From: Bradyrhizobium diazoefficiens
Lineage (GTDB): Bacteria; Pseudomonadota; Alphaproteobacteria; Rhizobiales; Xanthobacteraceae
DNA length: 64,000 nucleotides
Direction of reading: 5' to 3'
Assembly (NCBI RefSeq): GCF_018131185.1
Contig: NZ_JAFCJE010000004.1
Span: 744,001-808,000 of the forward strand
The notes under the pieces were generated by a model that was given only the letters and a program-made list of their open reading frames with translations, did not search any database and had not been told where the DNA came from. Both the position numbers and the translations under genes were made by a program. Shown in pieces: positions 17,565 through 26,214 of this stretch (positions are counted from its first letter, which is position 1; every line of letters starts with the position of its first letter).

Positions 17565-19040
17565 ATGCCGGCTGCCGGTCCGTCGTCCGAACCCATCATT
17601 CCAACCGCTCCGCTGACCTCCCAGATGCGCGATTCGCTGCGCGCGATCGTGGGTGAGAAGGGCCTCATCGAGGACGAGCACGGCAAGCAGCCGTTCGTGA
17701 CGGACTGGCGCGGACTGCTGGTGGGCCGTGCCGGAGCCGTCGTCCGTCCCGGCAGTACCGAGGAGGTCGCGAAGGTGGTCAGGCTCTGCCACGACCATGG
17801 GGTCGCGATCGTGCCGCAGGGCGGAAACACGGGCCTGATGGGCGGAGCCACGCCCTGGCCCGCGCATACCGGCATCGTGTTGTCGCTTGGCCGGATGAAC
17901 CGCGTGCTGGACGTCGATGCCACCGGCTATACCATGACGGTGGAGGCCGGCTGCGTGCTGCAGGCTCTGCAGGAGACAGCAAGCCGGCACGACCGGTTCC
18001 TGCCGCTCAGCCTTGGCGCCCAGGGCTCGTGCATGATCGGCGGCAATCTGTCGACCAACGCCGGCGGCGTGCAAGTGCTGCGCTACGGCAACGCCCGCAA
18101 CCTGGTCCTCGGCCTCGAGGTCGTGCTGGCCAATGGCGAGGTCTGGGACGGGTTGCGTGCGCTGAAGAAGGACAATACCGGCTACGACCTCAAGCACCTC
18201 TTCATGGGCGCCGAGGGAACGCTCGGCATCATCACGAAGGCCGTGCTCAAGCTCTGGCCGGCTCCCAAGGACGTCTGCACCGCATGGCTGGCGATCCGGG
18301 ATCCGCGCGCGGCGCTGGAGATCCTGTCGGAAGCCCATAGCGCCTCCGAGGACAATGTCGGCTCCTGCGAGTTGATGAGCCGCGCCGCCGTCGACATGGT
18401 GCTCCGCCACATTCCCGGCACGCAGGATCCGCTCCGGGCGGACACGCCATGGTACCTGCTGCTCGAATGGTCGTCCTCGCGGGCGCGCCAGGACGGGGCC
18501 GAGGGCATCGCGGCGAAGATGGAGCAATTCCTCGCCGACCAGCTCGAGGCCGGGCGCGTGATCGACGCGGTGATCGCCCAGACCGGAAGCCAATCGCAGA
18601 ACATGTGGCGCATCCGGGAAAGCGTCGCCGAGGCGTCCCGCGCCGAGGGGCCGGGGCTGAGCTTTGATGTGTCGGTCGCCATCTCCAGGATTCCGGAGTT
18701 CATCGATCTCGGCCTTGCGGCGGTGCGCGACATTCTCCCGAGCATTCGCCCCTATCCTCTGGGGCACATCGGCGACGGCAATCTGCATTTCTCGTTCATG
18801 GGGCCATCAGGTATGGATCAGCAGACGCTGACCCAATACAAGGCCGCCATCACCCGGGCCGTGAACGATCTCATCACGTCCATGGGCGGCTCGATCTCGG
18901 CGGAACATGGCATCGGCATCGACAAGCTCGACGAGCTCAGCCACTACCGCTCGAAGACCGAACTCGACATCATGCGAACCATCAAGCGCGCGCTCGATCC
19001 GCAGAACATCATGAACCCCGGCAAGGTGCTCCGGCTGTGA
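17565..19040 (+). CDS. FAD-linked 2-hydroxyacid dehydrogenase (D-2-hydroxyglutarate dehydrogenase/GlcD type)
   Basis: A 491-residue flavoprotein of the VAO/PCMH family that would oxidise a D-2-hydroxyacid to the 2-keto acid. The FAD-binding segments VPQGGNTGLMGGA, LGAQGSCMIGGNLSTNAGG and FMGAEGTLGIIT appear in order. The C-terminal domain has the metal-binding GHIGDGNLHFSF and AEHGIGIDK motifs. The ATG at 17565 has GGGG seven bases upstream; longer frames upstream lack support. The NTGYDLKHLF segment is closer to D-2-hydroxyglutarate or D-lactate dehydrogenases than to glycolate oxidase. Confidence 0.92.
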   Translation: MPAAGPSSEPIIPTAPLTSQMRDSLRAIVGEKGLIEDEHGKQPFVTDWRGLLVGRAGAVVRPGSTEEVAKVVRLCHDHGVAIVPQGGNTGLMGGATPWPAHTGIVLSLGRMNRVLDVDATGYTMTVEAGCVLQALQETASRHDRFLPLSLGAQGSCMIGGNLSTNAGGVQVLRYGNARNLVLGLEVVLANGEVWDGLRALKKDNTGYDLKHLFMGAEGTLGIITKAVLKLWPAPKDVCTAWLAIRDPRAALEILSEAHSASEDNVGSCELMSRAAVDMVLRHIPGTQDPLRADTPWYLLLEWSSSRARQDGAEGIAAKMEQFLADQLEAGRVIDAVIAQTGSQSQNMWRIRESVAEASRAEGPGLSFDVSVAISRIPEFIDLGLAAVRDILPSIRPYPLGHIGDGNLHFSFMGPSGMDQQTLTQYKAAITRAVNDLITSMGGSISAEHGIGIDKLDELSHYRSKTELDIMRTIKRALDPQNIMNPGKVLRL

Positions 19041-19132
19041 TTGGGCTCCCGGCGCCAACAATTTGTTCAACCTTGGCGGGCAGCAAAGATGTTGCAACCC
19101 GCCCGCGGTTCTTAGAGTGCTATCCGCTGCCC

Positions 19133-19726
19133 TCAAGCCACCGAGCCGCCGCGCGGGTTGACAATCGTATACCCTCGCAGCGAACGCGCGTGCATTCGCG
19201 TCGCGCGCCCGCCCGAGTTGGCGTCATAGGCCATCCAGACATCGCCTCCGAGGTGCTGCTCAAGGACGAAAACGTGACCTCGTCGCGCAGCAACCATTCC
19301 CGGTGCGGGTGACGTCCGCGGAAAGCGGAGCCAGTTGGACGCAAGATTCAATTCCGGGACGATACGGCCGAATACGCGCAGAGCCGCGCCGCAGCCGCAG
19401 AACGAGGAGGGACAACCGGCCGGACGGCCACCGACAACGCGAGCGCCGTGAGCACCGGAGACGGTCGCCGGCGTGGTCGTGCCCCCAGCATCAGTCACTG
19501 TCAGTTGTGTCGAGCGGTACGCTTGCAGCGTGGACCTGGAAATCAGCGAAGATCTGGAAGCCAGTGAGGGCCTGGAAGCCCGCTCGCGTCGCGTCTGCGA
19601 ATACGAGAAGTCGCAGGGCATGGTGACGTTGCATTCAGGAGCTTGATGAATGCGATAAGGGCGCGCTTCCGAAGCGACAGAACCCAGGATAACGAGCACG
19701 CACGCAGAAAATACTCGCTTGAACAT
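19133..19726 (-). CDS. Secreted CHAP-like protein, bradyrhizobial type
   Basis: A 197-residue protein with a signal peptide (MFKRVFSACVLVILGSVASEA) and a variable Arg/Ser/Thr-rich middle. The conserved-looking C-terminal half runs GCPSSFCGCG, then ASNWLRFPR, PAPGMVAARRGHVFVL and YDANSGG. The order Cys, Trp, Pro-Gly, Gly-His-Val, Asn matches CHAP or NlpC/P60 amidases, with Cys and His as candidate catalytic residues. I recognise close relatives as hypothetical proteins in Bradyrhizobium. The ATG at 19726 follows GGAG; an earlier ATG at 19834 lacks that signal. Enzyme activity is inferred only. Confidence 0.75.
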   Translation of the reverse strand: MFKRVFSACVLVILGSVASEARPYRIHQAPECNVTMPCDFSYSQTRRERASRPSLASRSSLISRSTLQAYRSTQLTVTDAGGTTTPATVSGAHGARVVGGRPAGCPSSFCGCGAALRVFGRIVPELNLASNWLRFPRTSPAPGMVAARRGHVFVLEQHLGGDVWMAYDANSGGRATRMHARSLRGYTIVNPRGGSVA

Positions 19727-20007
19727 TGCAAGGACTCCAAATGAGAGACCCTGCCCCGGGACACGAGAAACCAATAACAGTTTGTCTGAAATGGGCCTAA
19801 AGCGCGGCTGAAAATGGCTGCGGTCGCGTGCCACGACTGCACGATCTCATAGCCTACACGTAGCGCCCGAGTTGATTAGCTCGCAGCGCACGAATGCTCG
19901 ATCAGCGCGTCAAGCTCGCGGCGTGCAACCAAGTCGGATTGCGCAAGAAGGATCCAATGAGCGCTCCTCCTCCCCGCGTTGACCGGATCGCCAGGACTCG
20001 CTGCCGC

Positions 20008-21705
20008 TCATTGCATCATCGCGGCCGCGATCTTCTCCGCCGACATCAACACGGGAAAATTGGTGTTGGCGCATGGCACCACCGGGAAAATCGAGGCATC
20101 GACGACGCGCAGGCCCTGCACGCCCTTGACGCGGCCCTGATTGTCGACGACCGCCATCGGATCGTCGGCACGGCCCATGCGGCATGAGCACGAGGCGTGC
20201 CAGACGCCGATCGTCGCCTTGCGCACGAAGGCTTCCAGCGCCTCGTCGTCGTTGATCACCTGATCGAAGGTGAAGCCTTCCACCACGAAATTGTCGATCA
20301 TGTAGTGGCGCAGCGCCGCCGGCCCGTCCATCAGGGCCGCGGCGATCGTGGTCAGGATCCTGTTCGTCGTATTGACCACACCAATTTTGCGCACGCGGTC
20401 GGTGTAGGAGGCGGGGAACGGCTTGTCCGTCACCGCCCTGACCGCCTCGCTCATCTGGACGGCCGCCATCTTGCGGAAGCCGCTCATCAGCCGGTCGAGG
20501 TCGCGCCGGTCGGACAACAGGTTGAACTCGACGATCGGCTCCGCGGCGGGATCGCGCGAGGCCAGCTTGACTTGCCCCGTCTCCGAATAGGTCTTGTTGA
20601 CGAAGGTGAGCAGCGAGCCGATCTGCGCACCGACCGCGTGCCAGGCCGACTTGCTGAGCACGACGACGAACATGTCGCCCTTCGGCACGCCTTCGAGTCC
20701 CGACGAATAGCGCAGGCCGACCTGCATGTGGCGCCTTGTATGCTCGTTCATGCGCGCGCCGCGGCGGATGTAGGACGACAGCGAAATCGAGGGATGGTCC
20801 ATCAGGCGCTGGCCGACGCCCGCCAGGCCCATCAGGACCGGGATTCCCAGGTCCTTGAGATGGCCGACCGGACCGATGCCGGCGCGCAGGAGGTGCGCCG
20901 GCGAGTGGATCGCGCCGCTGGAAAGGATGATCTCGCGTCCCCGGAACTCCTGCTCGCGCCCGCCGACAACGGCCTTCACCCCGACGCATTGCGTGCCTTC
21001 GAACAGCAGTTCCCGGACCTGCGTGTCCGTGGAGATCGTGAGGTTGGCGCGCTTGCGGGTGTCGCGATCGAGATAGCCCATCGCGGCCGAGACGCGTTGC
21101 TCGGCCTGATTGGAATGCGTCACCGGGAAGAAGCCGTCGACGAATTCGCCGTTCTGGTCCGGCAGATATTGATGGCCGGCCTGCTGGAACGCCTCGGCGA
21201 GTGCCTGCGAATGCCTGGTCCAGTGCTCGCGCGGAATCCTGCGGACCGGGATCTTGCCGTCCTTGCCGTGGAAGGGACCGTCGAAATCGAGGTCGCGCTC
21301 GACCTTCCTGAAGAAGGGCAGCACGTCGGCCCACGACCAGCCCGCAGCGCCGCGCGCGTCCCATTCATCGTAATCGGTCGGCGCGCCGCGGTTGGCCATC
21401 TGGCCGTTGATCGACGAGCCGCCGCCGAGCACGCGCGCCTGCTCGTATTTGCGTAAGGGAGGACGCGCTTCATTCGGATTGTTGTGGCTGACGACCTGGG
21501 TCGTGACCTTCAGCTCGGTCCAGTGGAAGCGCGGATCGAAATAGGCGGTGCCGGGATAGCTGTCCCTGATTTCGGCCGGCTCGTTGCCGGGCGGCGTATC
21601 CTGTCCGGCTTCGCACAACAGGACCTTGTTGGCGCTTTTCGCGGAGAGCCGGTGGGCCAGCACGGACCCCGCCGAGCCGCCGCCCACGATGATGAAGTCG
21701 TACAC
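20008..21705 (-). CDS. GMC-family FAD oxidoreductase
   Basis: A 565-residue glucose-methanol-choline oxidoreductase oxidising an alcohol group. The dinucleotide-binding motif VGGGSAGSVLA is at residues 7-17, and ARVLGGGSSINGQMANRG and ILSSGAIHSPAHLLRAGIG are the family signatures. The C-terminal catalytic region has WHASCSCRMG (His) and NTNFPVLMSAEKIA (Asn). It resembles choline dehydrogenase-like enzymes, but the substrate is not assignable. It lies 170 bases downstream of the carboxyltransferase gene, separated by a palindromic repeat. Confidence 0.92.
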   Translation of the reverse strand: MYDFIIVGGGSAGSVLAHRLSAKSANKVLLCEAGQDTPPGNEPAEIRDSYPGTAYFDPRFHWTELKVTTQVVSHNNPNEARPPLRKYEQARVLGGGSSINGQMANRGAPTDYDEWDARGAAGWSWADVLPFFRKVERDLDFDGPFHGKDGKIPVRRIPREHWTRHSQALAEAFQQAGHQYLPDQNGEFVDGFFPVTHSNQAEQRVSAAMGYLDRDTRKRANLTISTDTQVRELLFEGTQCVGVKAVVGGREQEFRGREIILSSGAIHSPAHLLRAGIGPVGHLKDLGIPVLMGLAGVGQRLMDHPSISLSSYIRRGARMNEHTRRHMQVGLRYSSGLEGVPKGDMFVVVLSKSAWHAVGAQIGSLLTFVNKTYSETGQVKLASRDPAAEPIVEFNLLSDRRDLDRLMSGFRKMAAVQMSEAVRAVTDKPFPASYTDRVRKIGVVNTTNRILTTIAAALMDGPAALRHYMIDNFVVEGFTFDQVINDDEALEAFVRKATIGVWHASCSCRMGRADDPMAVVDNQGRVKGVQGLRVVDASIFPVVPCANTNFPVLMSAEKIAAAMMQ

Positions 21706-21794
21706 GATTGGCGCTTCCTCTTGTTCTTGTTGGGAGAGCTTAGCGCGTTATTGTTTTGCCGTGGAAGAACTTTGGATTGCGTCGGTGCCTGCTT

Positions 21795-21852
21795 CTCGTG
21801 TCCCGGACGCGCTGCAACGCGTAGCGTTGCTGCGCTGCGTCCAGGGTACGAG
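21795..21852. repeat. Palindromic intergenic repeat, GTCCCGGACGC type
   Basis: The inner stem GCAACGC/GCGTTGC (21814-21830) has a GTA loop. Imperfect outer arms begin CTCGTGTCCCGGACGC and end GCGTCCAGGGTACGAG. I associate this family with Bradyrhizobium intergenic regions. It sits 24 bases after the carboxyltransferase stop and could act as a transcript end. Confidence 0.65.
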
Positions 21853-21875
21853 CGTCACGGCTTGACACAAGGTGC

Positions 21876-23435
21876 CTACGGCCTGATCGAAAAATTCTCC
21901 GGCGGACCGGCCTTGCGCAAGGGCTCGGCGAGCCGGGCGAACTCGCACAACAGCGAGCGCGTCTTCCGGGGATCGATGATCTCCTCGACCCAGAACTTCT
22001 CGGCCGAGCGGAACGGCGAGCGCAGCTTGTTGAGGCGCTCCTGGATTTCCTCCAGCTTCGCCGCCTTGTCCTCGGCCGCGTCGATGTCGGCGCGATAGGC
22101 GGCCTCAATGCCGCCTTCGAGCGGGAGCGAACCCCAATAGGCCGACGGCCAGGCATAGCGGATCGAGAAGCGGTCTGCCGGCTGGTGCACGACGCCCGCA
22201 ACACCGAACGCGTTACGCAGGATCACGGTGCACCAGGGCACGGTGGTCTGGTTGACCGCGGCCATCGCGCGAACGCCGTGACGGATGGTCGCGGCCTTCT
22301 CGGCATCGAGGCCGATCATGAAGCCGGGACAATCCATGAGATAGACGATGGGCAGATGGAAGGTCTCGGCGAAGTCGACCCAGCGCACCACCTTCTGGCA
22401 GGCATCCGCGGTCCAGGAGCCGCCGTAGTGAAAACTGTCGCTGGCGAGCAGCAGCACCGGCCTGCCCTCGAGCCGTGCAAGGCCGACGATGATCGGCTTG
22501 CCGAAGTTCTTGCCGACCTCGAAGAACGAGCCCTTGTCCACGACGGACTCGATGATGGGCCGCATCTTGTAGACCTGCTTGCGGTTGCGCGGCACCGCGT
22601 TGAGCAGCGCTTGCTCGCTGCGCTCCGGATTGTCGGTGCAGGGCAAGGTCGGCGGCAGCTCGTAGACCGACGACGGCAGATAGGAGAGGAAGCGCCGGGC
22701 GCAGGCGAACGCCTCTTCTTCCGTGTCGACGGCGTGATCGACCGCGCCGGCGCGGGTCTGGATGTCGGCGCCGCCGAGCTCTTCCTTCGAGAGGTCCTGC
22801 CCCAGCGCCTTCACCACCGGCGGGCCCGCGACGAACATCGCGGACTTCCTGGTCATGATGGAATAGTGGCTGGCGGCAAGGCGCGCGGCGCCAAGACCCG
22901 CGACCGAGCCGAGACCGAGTGCCACCACCGGCACGCGCGACAGATTCTCCGTCGTGAACCGATACCAGCGCGTGCCGCCGATGCCGCCCGGCAGATTGGC
23001 AGCGCCCTTGGTCTCGATGGTCTTGACCGAGCCGCCGCCGCCGGAGCCTTCGATGATGCGGACGATGGGCAGACGGAGGTCGTGCGCCATCTCCTCCGCC
23101 ATCAACGGTTTTGCCGAGATCGACGCATCGGCGGAGCCGCCGCGTACGGTGAAATCGTCGCCGACCACGACCACGGTCCGGCCATCGACGCGCGCGCGGC
23201 CGAACACGCAGTTCGCCGGCGTCAGTTTCTTCAGCTCGCCGCTGGAATCGTATTCACCGATGCCGGAGACGGCACCGATCTCGTGGAAGCTGCCTTTGTC
23301 GATCAGCTTGTCGATACGCTCCCGAACAGTCAGCCGGCCCTGGTCATGCTGTCGCTTGACCTTGTCAACGCCGCCCATCTCCCGCGCGAAGGCTTCGCGC
23401 CGGGCGAGCTCGTCGAGTTCCGGCTTCCAGTTCAT
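21876..23435 (-). CDS. Acyl-CoA carboxylase carboxyltransferase subunit
   Basis: A 519-residue carboxyltransferase (PccB/MccB type) that moves the carboxyl group from biotin to an acyl-CoA. It has both crotonase-like halves: an N-terminal one with GSGGGGSVKT and GGADIQTRAGAVD, and a C-terminal one with LMDCPGFMIGLDAEK and GVVHQPADRFSIRYAWPSA. The length is normal. The ATG at 23435 lies within the last 71 bases of the IclR gene, in another frame, so translation may be coupled. The biotin carrier is divergent at 24434; no biotin carboxylase is in the window. Confidence 0.92.
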   Translation of the reverse strand: MNWKPELDELARREAFAREMGGVDKVKRQHDQGRLTVRERIDKLIDKGSFHEIGAVSGIGEYDSSGELKKLTPANCVFGRARVDGRTVVVVGDDFTVRGGSADASISAKPLMAEEMAHDLRLPIVRIIEGSGGGGSVKTIETKGAANLPGGIGGTRWYRFTTENLSRVPVVALGLGSVAGLGAARLAASHYSIMTRKSAMFVAGPPVVKALGQDLSKEELGGADIQTRAGAVDHAVDTEEEAFACARRFLSYLPSSVYELPPTLPCTDNPERSEQALLNAVPRNRKQVYKMRPIIESVVDKGSFFEVGKNFGKPIIVGLARLEGRPVLLLASDSFHYGGSWTADACQKVVRWVDFAETFHLPIVYLMDCPGFMIGLDAEKAATIRHGVRAMAAVNQTTVPWCTVILRNAFGVAGVVHQPADRFSIRYAWPSAYWGSLPLEGGIEAAYRADIDAAEDKAAKLEEIQERLNKLRSPFRSAEKFWVEEIIDPRKTRSLLCEFARLAEPLRKAGPPENFSIRP

Positions 23436-24339
23436 TCACTCCCTCCGAATTGATCGGCTTGTTATTGTTATGCACGGCCATTGCGACCGGTTTGCGCGGG
23501 ATACGGTTGTTGAAGACGTCGCCTTCCGCGCCCTCGACCAGGCTGCTGAGCGAACGGCCCAGCTCGAGCATCAGCGGCGCGACTTCGGCATGCAGCCGTT
23601 CCTCGTCGTACATCGCAGACAGAAGACCGATCGTGATGACCACGAAGGTCTGGTACTGCGGCGACCAGATCGGCACCGCGAGCCCGTTGATGTGCGGGCT
23701 CCACAGGCCGCAGGCCACGACATAGCCGCGCTCGCGCAGCATCTCCCGGTTGGCTTCAATGCGCGGCTTCAGGATCTTCGCGGCCTCGGGAGCCTCCCGT
23801 TCCATGTCCGCGATGAAGGCATCGCCGATCTCCGGCGCCAGCGCCGCGGTGTAGGCCGCGCCCGCGGCGGTCGAGGCCATCGAGATGCGGCTGCCCGTGC
23901 CCTCGTGCAGGCCGAGCGCAGTCGCCGAGCGCGCGAACAGGAGATAGACCAGATGGAAGCGATCGGGGATGACGAAGCCGACCGTCCCCGGCACTTGCTC
24001 GGCCACTTCCTGGAGTCGCTGGCGGATCATGCTGCGCAGCTGCGCGCCCTTCATCATCGAAGCGCTCATCGCCACCGCGCTCGGGCCGATGCGATACTTT
24101 TGATCACGCGGCAGATAGACCAGTTGTCCCATCCGCGTCAGCGTGTGCGTGAGCCGCGACACCGTCGAGCGCGGCAGACCGCAGCGATTTGAGATCTCGA
24201 GATTGCCGAGCCTGCTATCGTGGCCCTCGAAGCATCGCAACACGTCGAACGCGCGCGAGACCACCTGGATGACATCTCCCTCGCCGGCATCGCCAGCGAG
24301 CATGCCTTGCCTACTCAACCGCTCGGATCGTCGTCCCAT
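23365..24339 (-). CDS. IclR-family transcriptional regulator
   Basis: A 324-residue regulator with an IclR helix-turn-helix: EISNRCGLPRSTVSRLTHTL at about residues 48-67. The IclR effector domain runs to about residue 260, with STAAGAAYTAAL and GLWSPHINGLAVPI as typical segments. About 50 C-terminal residues extend past the usual end and include the overlap with the carboxyltransferase gene. It is co-directional with the carboxyltransferase and divergent from the biotin carrier gene. The composite inverted repeat at 24355-24378 is its likely operator. Confidence 0.9.
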   Translation of the reverse strand: MGRRSERLSRQGMLAGDAGEGDVIQVVSRAFDVLRCFEGHDSRLGNLEISNRCGLPRSTVSRLTHTLTRMGQLVYLPRDQKYRIGPSAVAMSASMMKGAQLRSMIRQRLQEVAEQVPGTVGFVIPDRFHLVYLLFARSATALGLHEGTGSRISMASTAAGAAYTAALAPEIGDAFIADMEREAPEAAKILKPRIEANREMLRERGYVVACGLWSPHINGLAVPIWSPQYQTFVVITIGLLSAMYDEERLHAEVAPLMLELGRSLSSLVEGAEGDVFNNRIPRKPVAMAVHNNNKPINSEGVNELEAGTRRARPARSLRAGDGRR

Positions 24340-24354
24340 GTTCCCTACCGTTTG

Positions 24355-24378
24355 TTCCGCTGTGCGGAATTAAATTCC
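24355..24378. promoter_or_regulatory. Composite IclR-type operator
   Basis: TTCCGC-TGT-GCGGAA (24355-24369) is a perfect inverted repeat with a 3-base spacer, the form seen for many IclR-family sites. Its right arm overlaps a second one, GGAAT-TAA-ATTCC (24366-24378). It lies 16 bases upstream of the IclR ATG and 56 bases upstream of the biotin carrier ATG, so binding could control both directions. Confidence 0.6.
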
Positions 24379-24433
24379 ACTTGCAGACGACGCTACCTCA
24401 GGCATTTTGCGACGACAACAAAAAGGCGATGGC

Positions 24434-24655
24434 ATGCCAGAAATTAAGATCGTCACCGAGGTCGCGGGGCGAATCTGCGCAACTCCCGTGCAGGTTGGAG
24501 GAACCGTCGCGGATGGCGATGAGATTGTGGTGGTCGAAGCGATGAAGATGGAGATACCGGTGTCCTCGCCCGCGAGCGGCACCATCACATCGCTGCTGGT
24601 GAAGCTCGACGATGTCGTTGCCGAGGGACAGGCTGTTGCGACCGTCGCGAGCTGA
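24434..24655 (+). CDS. Biotin carboxyl carrier protein (single biotinyl domain)
   Basis: A 73-residue protein made only of a biotinyl/lipoyl domain. VEAMKMEI holds the biotin attachment lysine K38 with the flanking Met residues of biotin carriers. It would carry carboxybiotin between a biotin carboxylase and the carboxyltransferase. The ATG at 24434 is chosen because it starts the domain; an ATG at 24407 would add nine residues. Its partner carboxyltransferase is probably the divergent gene at 21876-23435. Confidence 0.9.
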   Translation: MPEIKIVTEVAGRICATPVQVGGTVADGDEIVVVEAMKMEIPVSSPASGTITSLLVKLDDVVAEGQAVATVAS

Positions 24656-24754
24656 GTGTTCTATCCGTCGTCTGCGCGACAATCTGTCAGCCTTATTCGC
24701 GCAGGCAACGGTGCGGCGTTGCCATCGCTCGATCGCGGTGACATGATCTGCTGC

Positions 24755-24775
24755 AAACAAAACGTTGTTTCAAAC
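24755..24775. promoter_or_regulatory. AT-rich imperfect palindrome upstream of the TRAP genes
   Basis: AAACA-AAACGT-TGTTT (24755-24770) overlaps GTTT-C-AAAC (24767-24775). It lies about 50 bases upstream of the TAXI binding-protein ATG in a gap of 167 bases. The position fits an operator for the transporter genes, but I cannot name a binding protein. Confidence 0.3.
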
Positions 24776-24822
24776 AAAGAAAGAAAATCTTCGCGGCAAA
24801 GCGAGGATCATTGGAGGGAAAC

Positions 24823-25989
24823 ATGCTTCGTGGGCTGATCATACTCGCGCCTGCCTTGGTGGCAGGCATTTCTTTTGCGTCTACACGCTACGCGTTCGCC
24901 GAAGACGTCAAGCTGCCGGCGACCTTGACCTTCACGGCCTATGACACCGGAACCGCCGGCTTCAACATCGCGGTCGGCGTCGGCAAGATGATGAAGGACA
25001 AGTTCGGCACCGACGTGCGCGTGCTCCCCGCAGGCAACGACGTCGCACGGCTCGCGCCGCTGCGCGCCAAGCGGGCGGTCTCCGCGGCGATGGGATCGGG
25101 CACCTATTTCGCGCAGGAAGGCGTATTCGAGTTCGGGTCGAAGGAATGGGGCCCGCAGCCGCTCCAGATTCTGCTCTCGTCCGTCGACTGCAATTGCGGC
25201 TCGCTCGCTGTCGCTGCCGACACCGGCGTGAAGGAGCTGAAGGACCTCAAGGGCAAGCGTGTCGGCTTCGTGGTCGGCTCGCCCGCGCTGAACCAGAACT
25301 CGCTCGCGGTGCTCGCCTTCGCCGGACTGACGCAGAAGGACGTCAAGGCCGTCGAGTTCGCGAGCTACGGCGCGATGTGGAAGGGGCTGATCAACAACGA
25401 CGTCGATGCCGCCTTCGGCACCACCATCACCGGCCCCGCCAAGGAGGCCGAGACGTCGCCGCGCGGCCTGATCTGGCCGCCGCTGCCGGCCAAGGACAAG
25501 GAAGGCTGGGCGCGGATGCAGAAGGTCGGCTCGTTCTTCTTCCCGCAGCTGGCTACCTGCGGCGCCGGCATCTCGCCGGACAAGCCGGTCGAGCTCGGCA
25601 ATTACCCCTACCCGATCTTCGTCACCTACGCCTCGCAACCCGCCGACCAGGTCTATGCGATCACGAAGGCGATGATCGTGAACTACGATGCCTTCAAGGA
25701 CTCCGCGCCCGGCGCCGGAGGTCTCGCCGCCGACCGCCAGACCAAGAACTGGGTGGTGCCGGTGCATCCCGGCGCAGTGAAGGCGCTGAAGGAAGCCGGG
25801 CAGTGGAGCGATGCGCAGGAGGCGCACAACAACAAGCTGATCAAGCGGCAGGAGGTGCTCGGCGCGGCGTGGGCGGAATACGGCAAGTCCAATCCACAAT
25901 CGGACGACAAGGCGTTTCTCGACGGCTGGATGAAGGCGCGCGCAGCGGCGCTTGCGAAGGCCGACATGCCGAACGGGTTCGAGGAATGA
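24823..25989 (+). CDS. TAXI-family TRAP transporter solute-binding protein
   Basis: A 388-residue periplasmic binding protein of the TAXI class. The signal peptide spans residues 1 to about 26, ending RYAFA. TAYDTGTAGFNIAVGVGKMM begins the mature domain with the small-molecule-binding TAXI start. The ATG has a strong GGAGGG ribosome binding site; no lipobox Cys is seen. The permease gene follows after 225 bases. A known TAXI protein of Thermus binds glutamate, which is notable given the glutaminase downstream, but the ligand here is unproven. Confidence 0.9.
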   Translation: MLRGLIILAPALVAGISFASTRYAFAEDVKLPATLTFTAYDTGTAGFNIAVGVGKMMKDKFGTDVRVLPAGNDVARLAPLRAKRAVSAAMGSGTYFAQEGVFEFGSKEWGPQPLQILLSSVDCNCGSLAVAADTGVKELKDLKGKRVGFVVGSPALNQNSLAVLAFAGLTQKDVKAVEFASYGAMWKGLINNDVDAAFGTTITGPAKEAETSPRGLIWPPLPAKDKEGWARMQKVGSFFFPQLATCGAGISPDKPVELGNYPYPIFVTYASQPADQVYAITKAMIVNYDAFKDSAPGAGGLAADRQTKNWVVPVHPGAVKALKEAGQWSDAQEAHNNKLIKRQEVLGAAWAEYGKSNPQSDDKAFLDGWMKARAAALAKADMPNGFEE

Positions 25990-26024
25990 TGAACTCGCTC
26001 TCGGCGCCAAGAGGAAGGTGCGCG

Positions 26025-26140
26025 CTCCCTCCCCCGCTCGCGGGGGAGGGCTGAGGAGAGGGTCTCCTCGGCGGGATTCTCCAGGAGGCGAGAGCCCTCA
26101 ACCGCGCCTTCGGCGCGACCTCCCCCGCAAGCGGGAGAGA
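26025..26140. repeat. Intergenic repeat with strong hairpins, CCCTCCCCCG type
   Basis: CCCTCCCCCG (26027-26036) pairs with CGGGGGAGGG (26041-26050) around a CTCG loop. A second hairpin, CCCGC-AA-GCGGG, sits at 26124-26135. I recognise this as a common bradyrhizobial intergenic repeat. It lies between the binding protein and permease genes and may affect the relative expression of the two. Confidence 0.7.
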
Positions 26141-26214
26141 TTGAAGCCGCGGCGCGAGCGATTCTGACACTGCCATTCGCCTAGCTTGCTTCCAACAACC
26201 CACGCGCGGGATCA

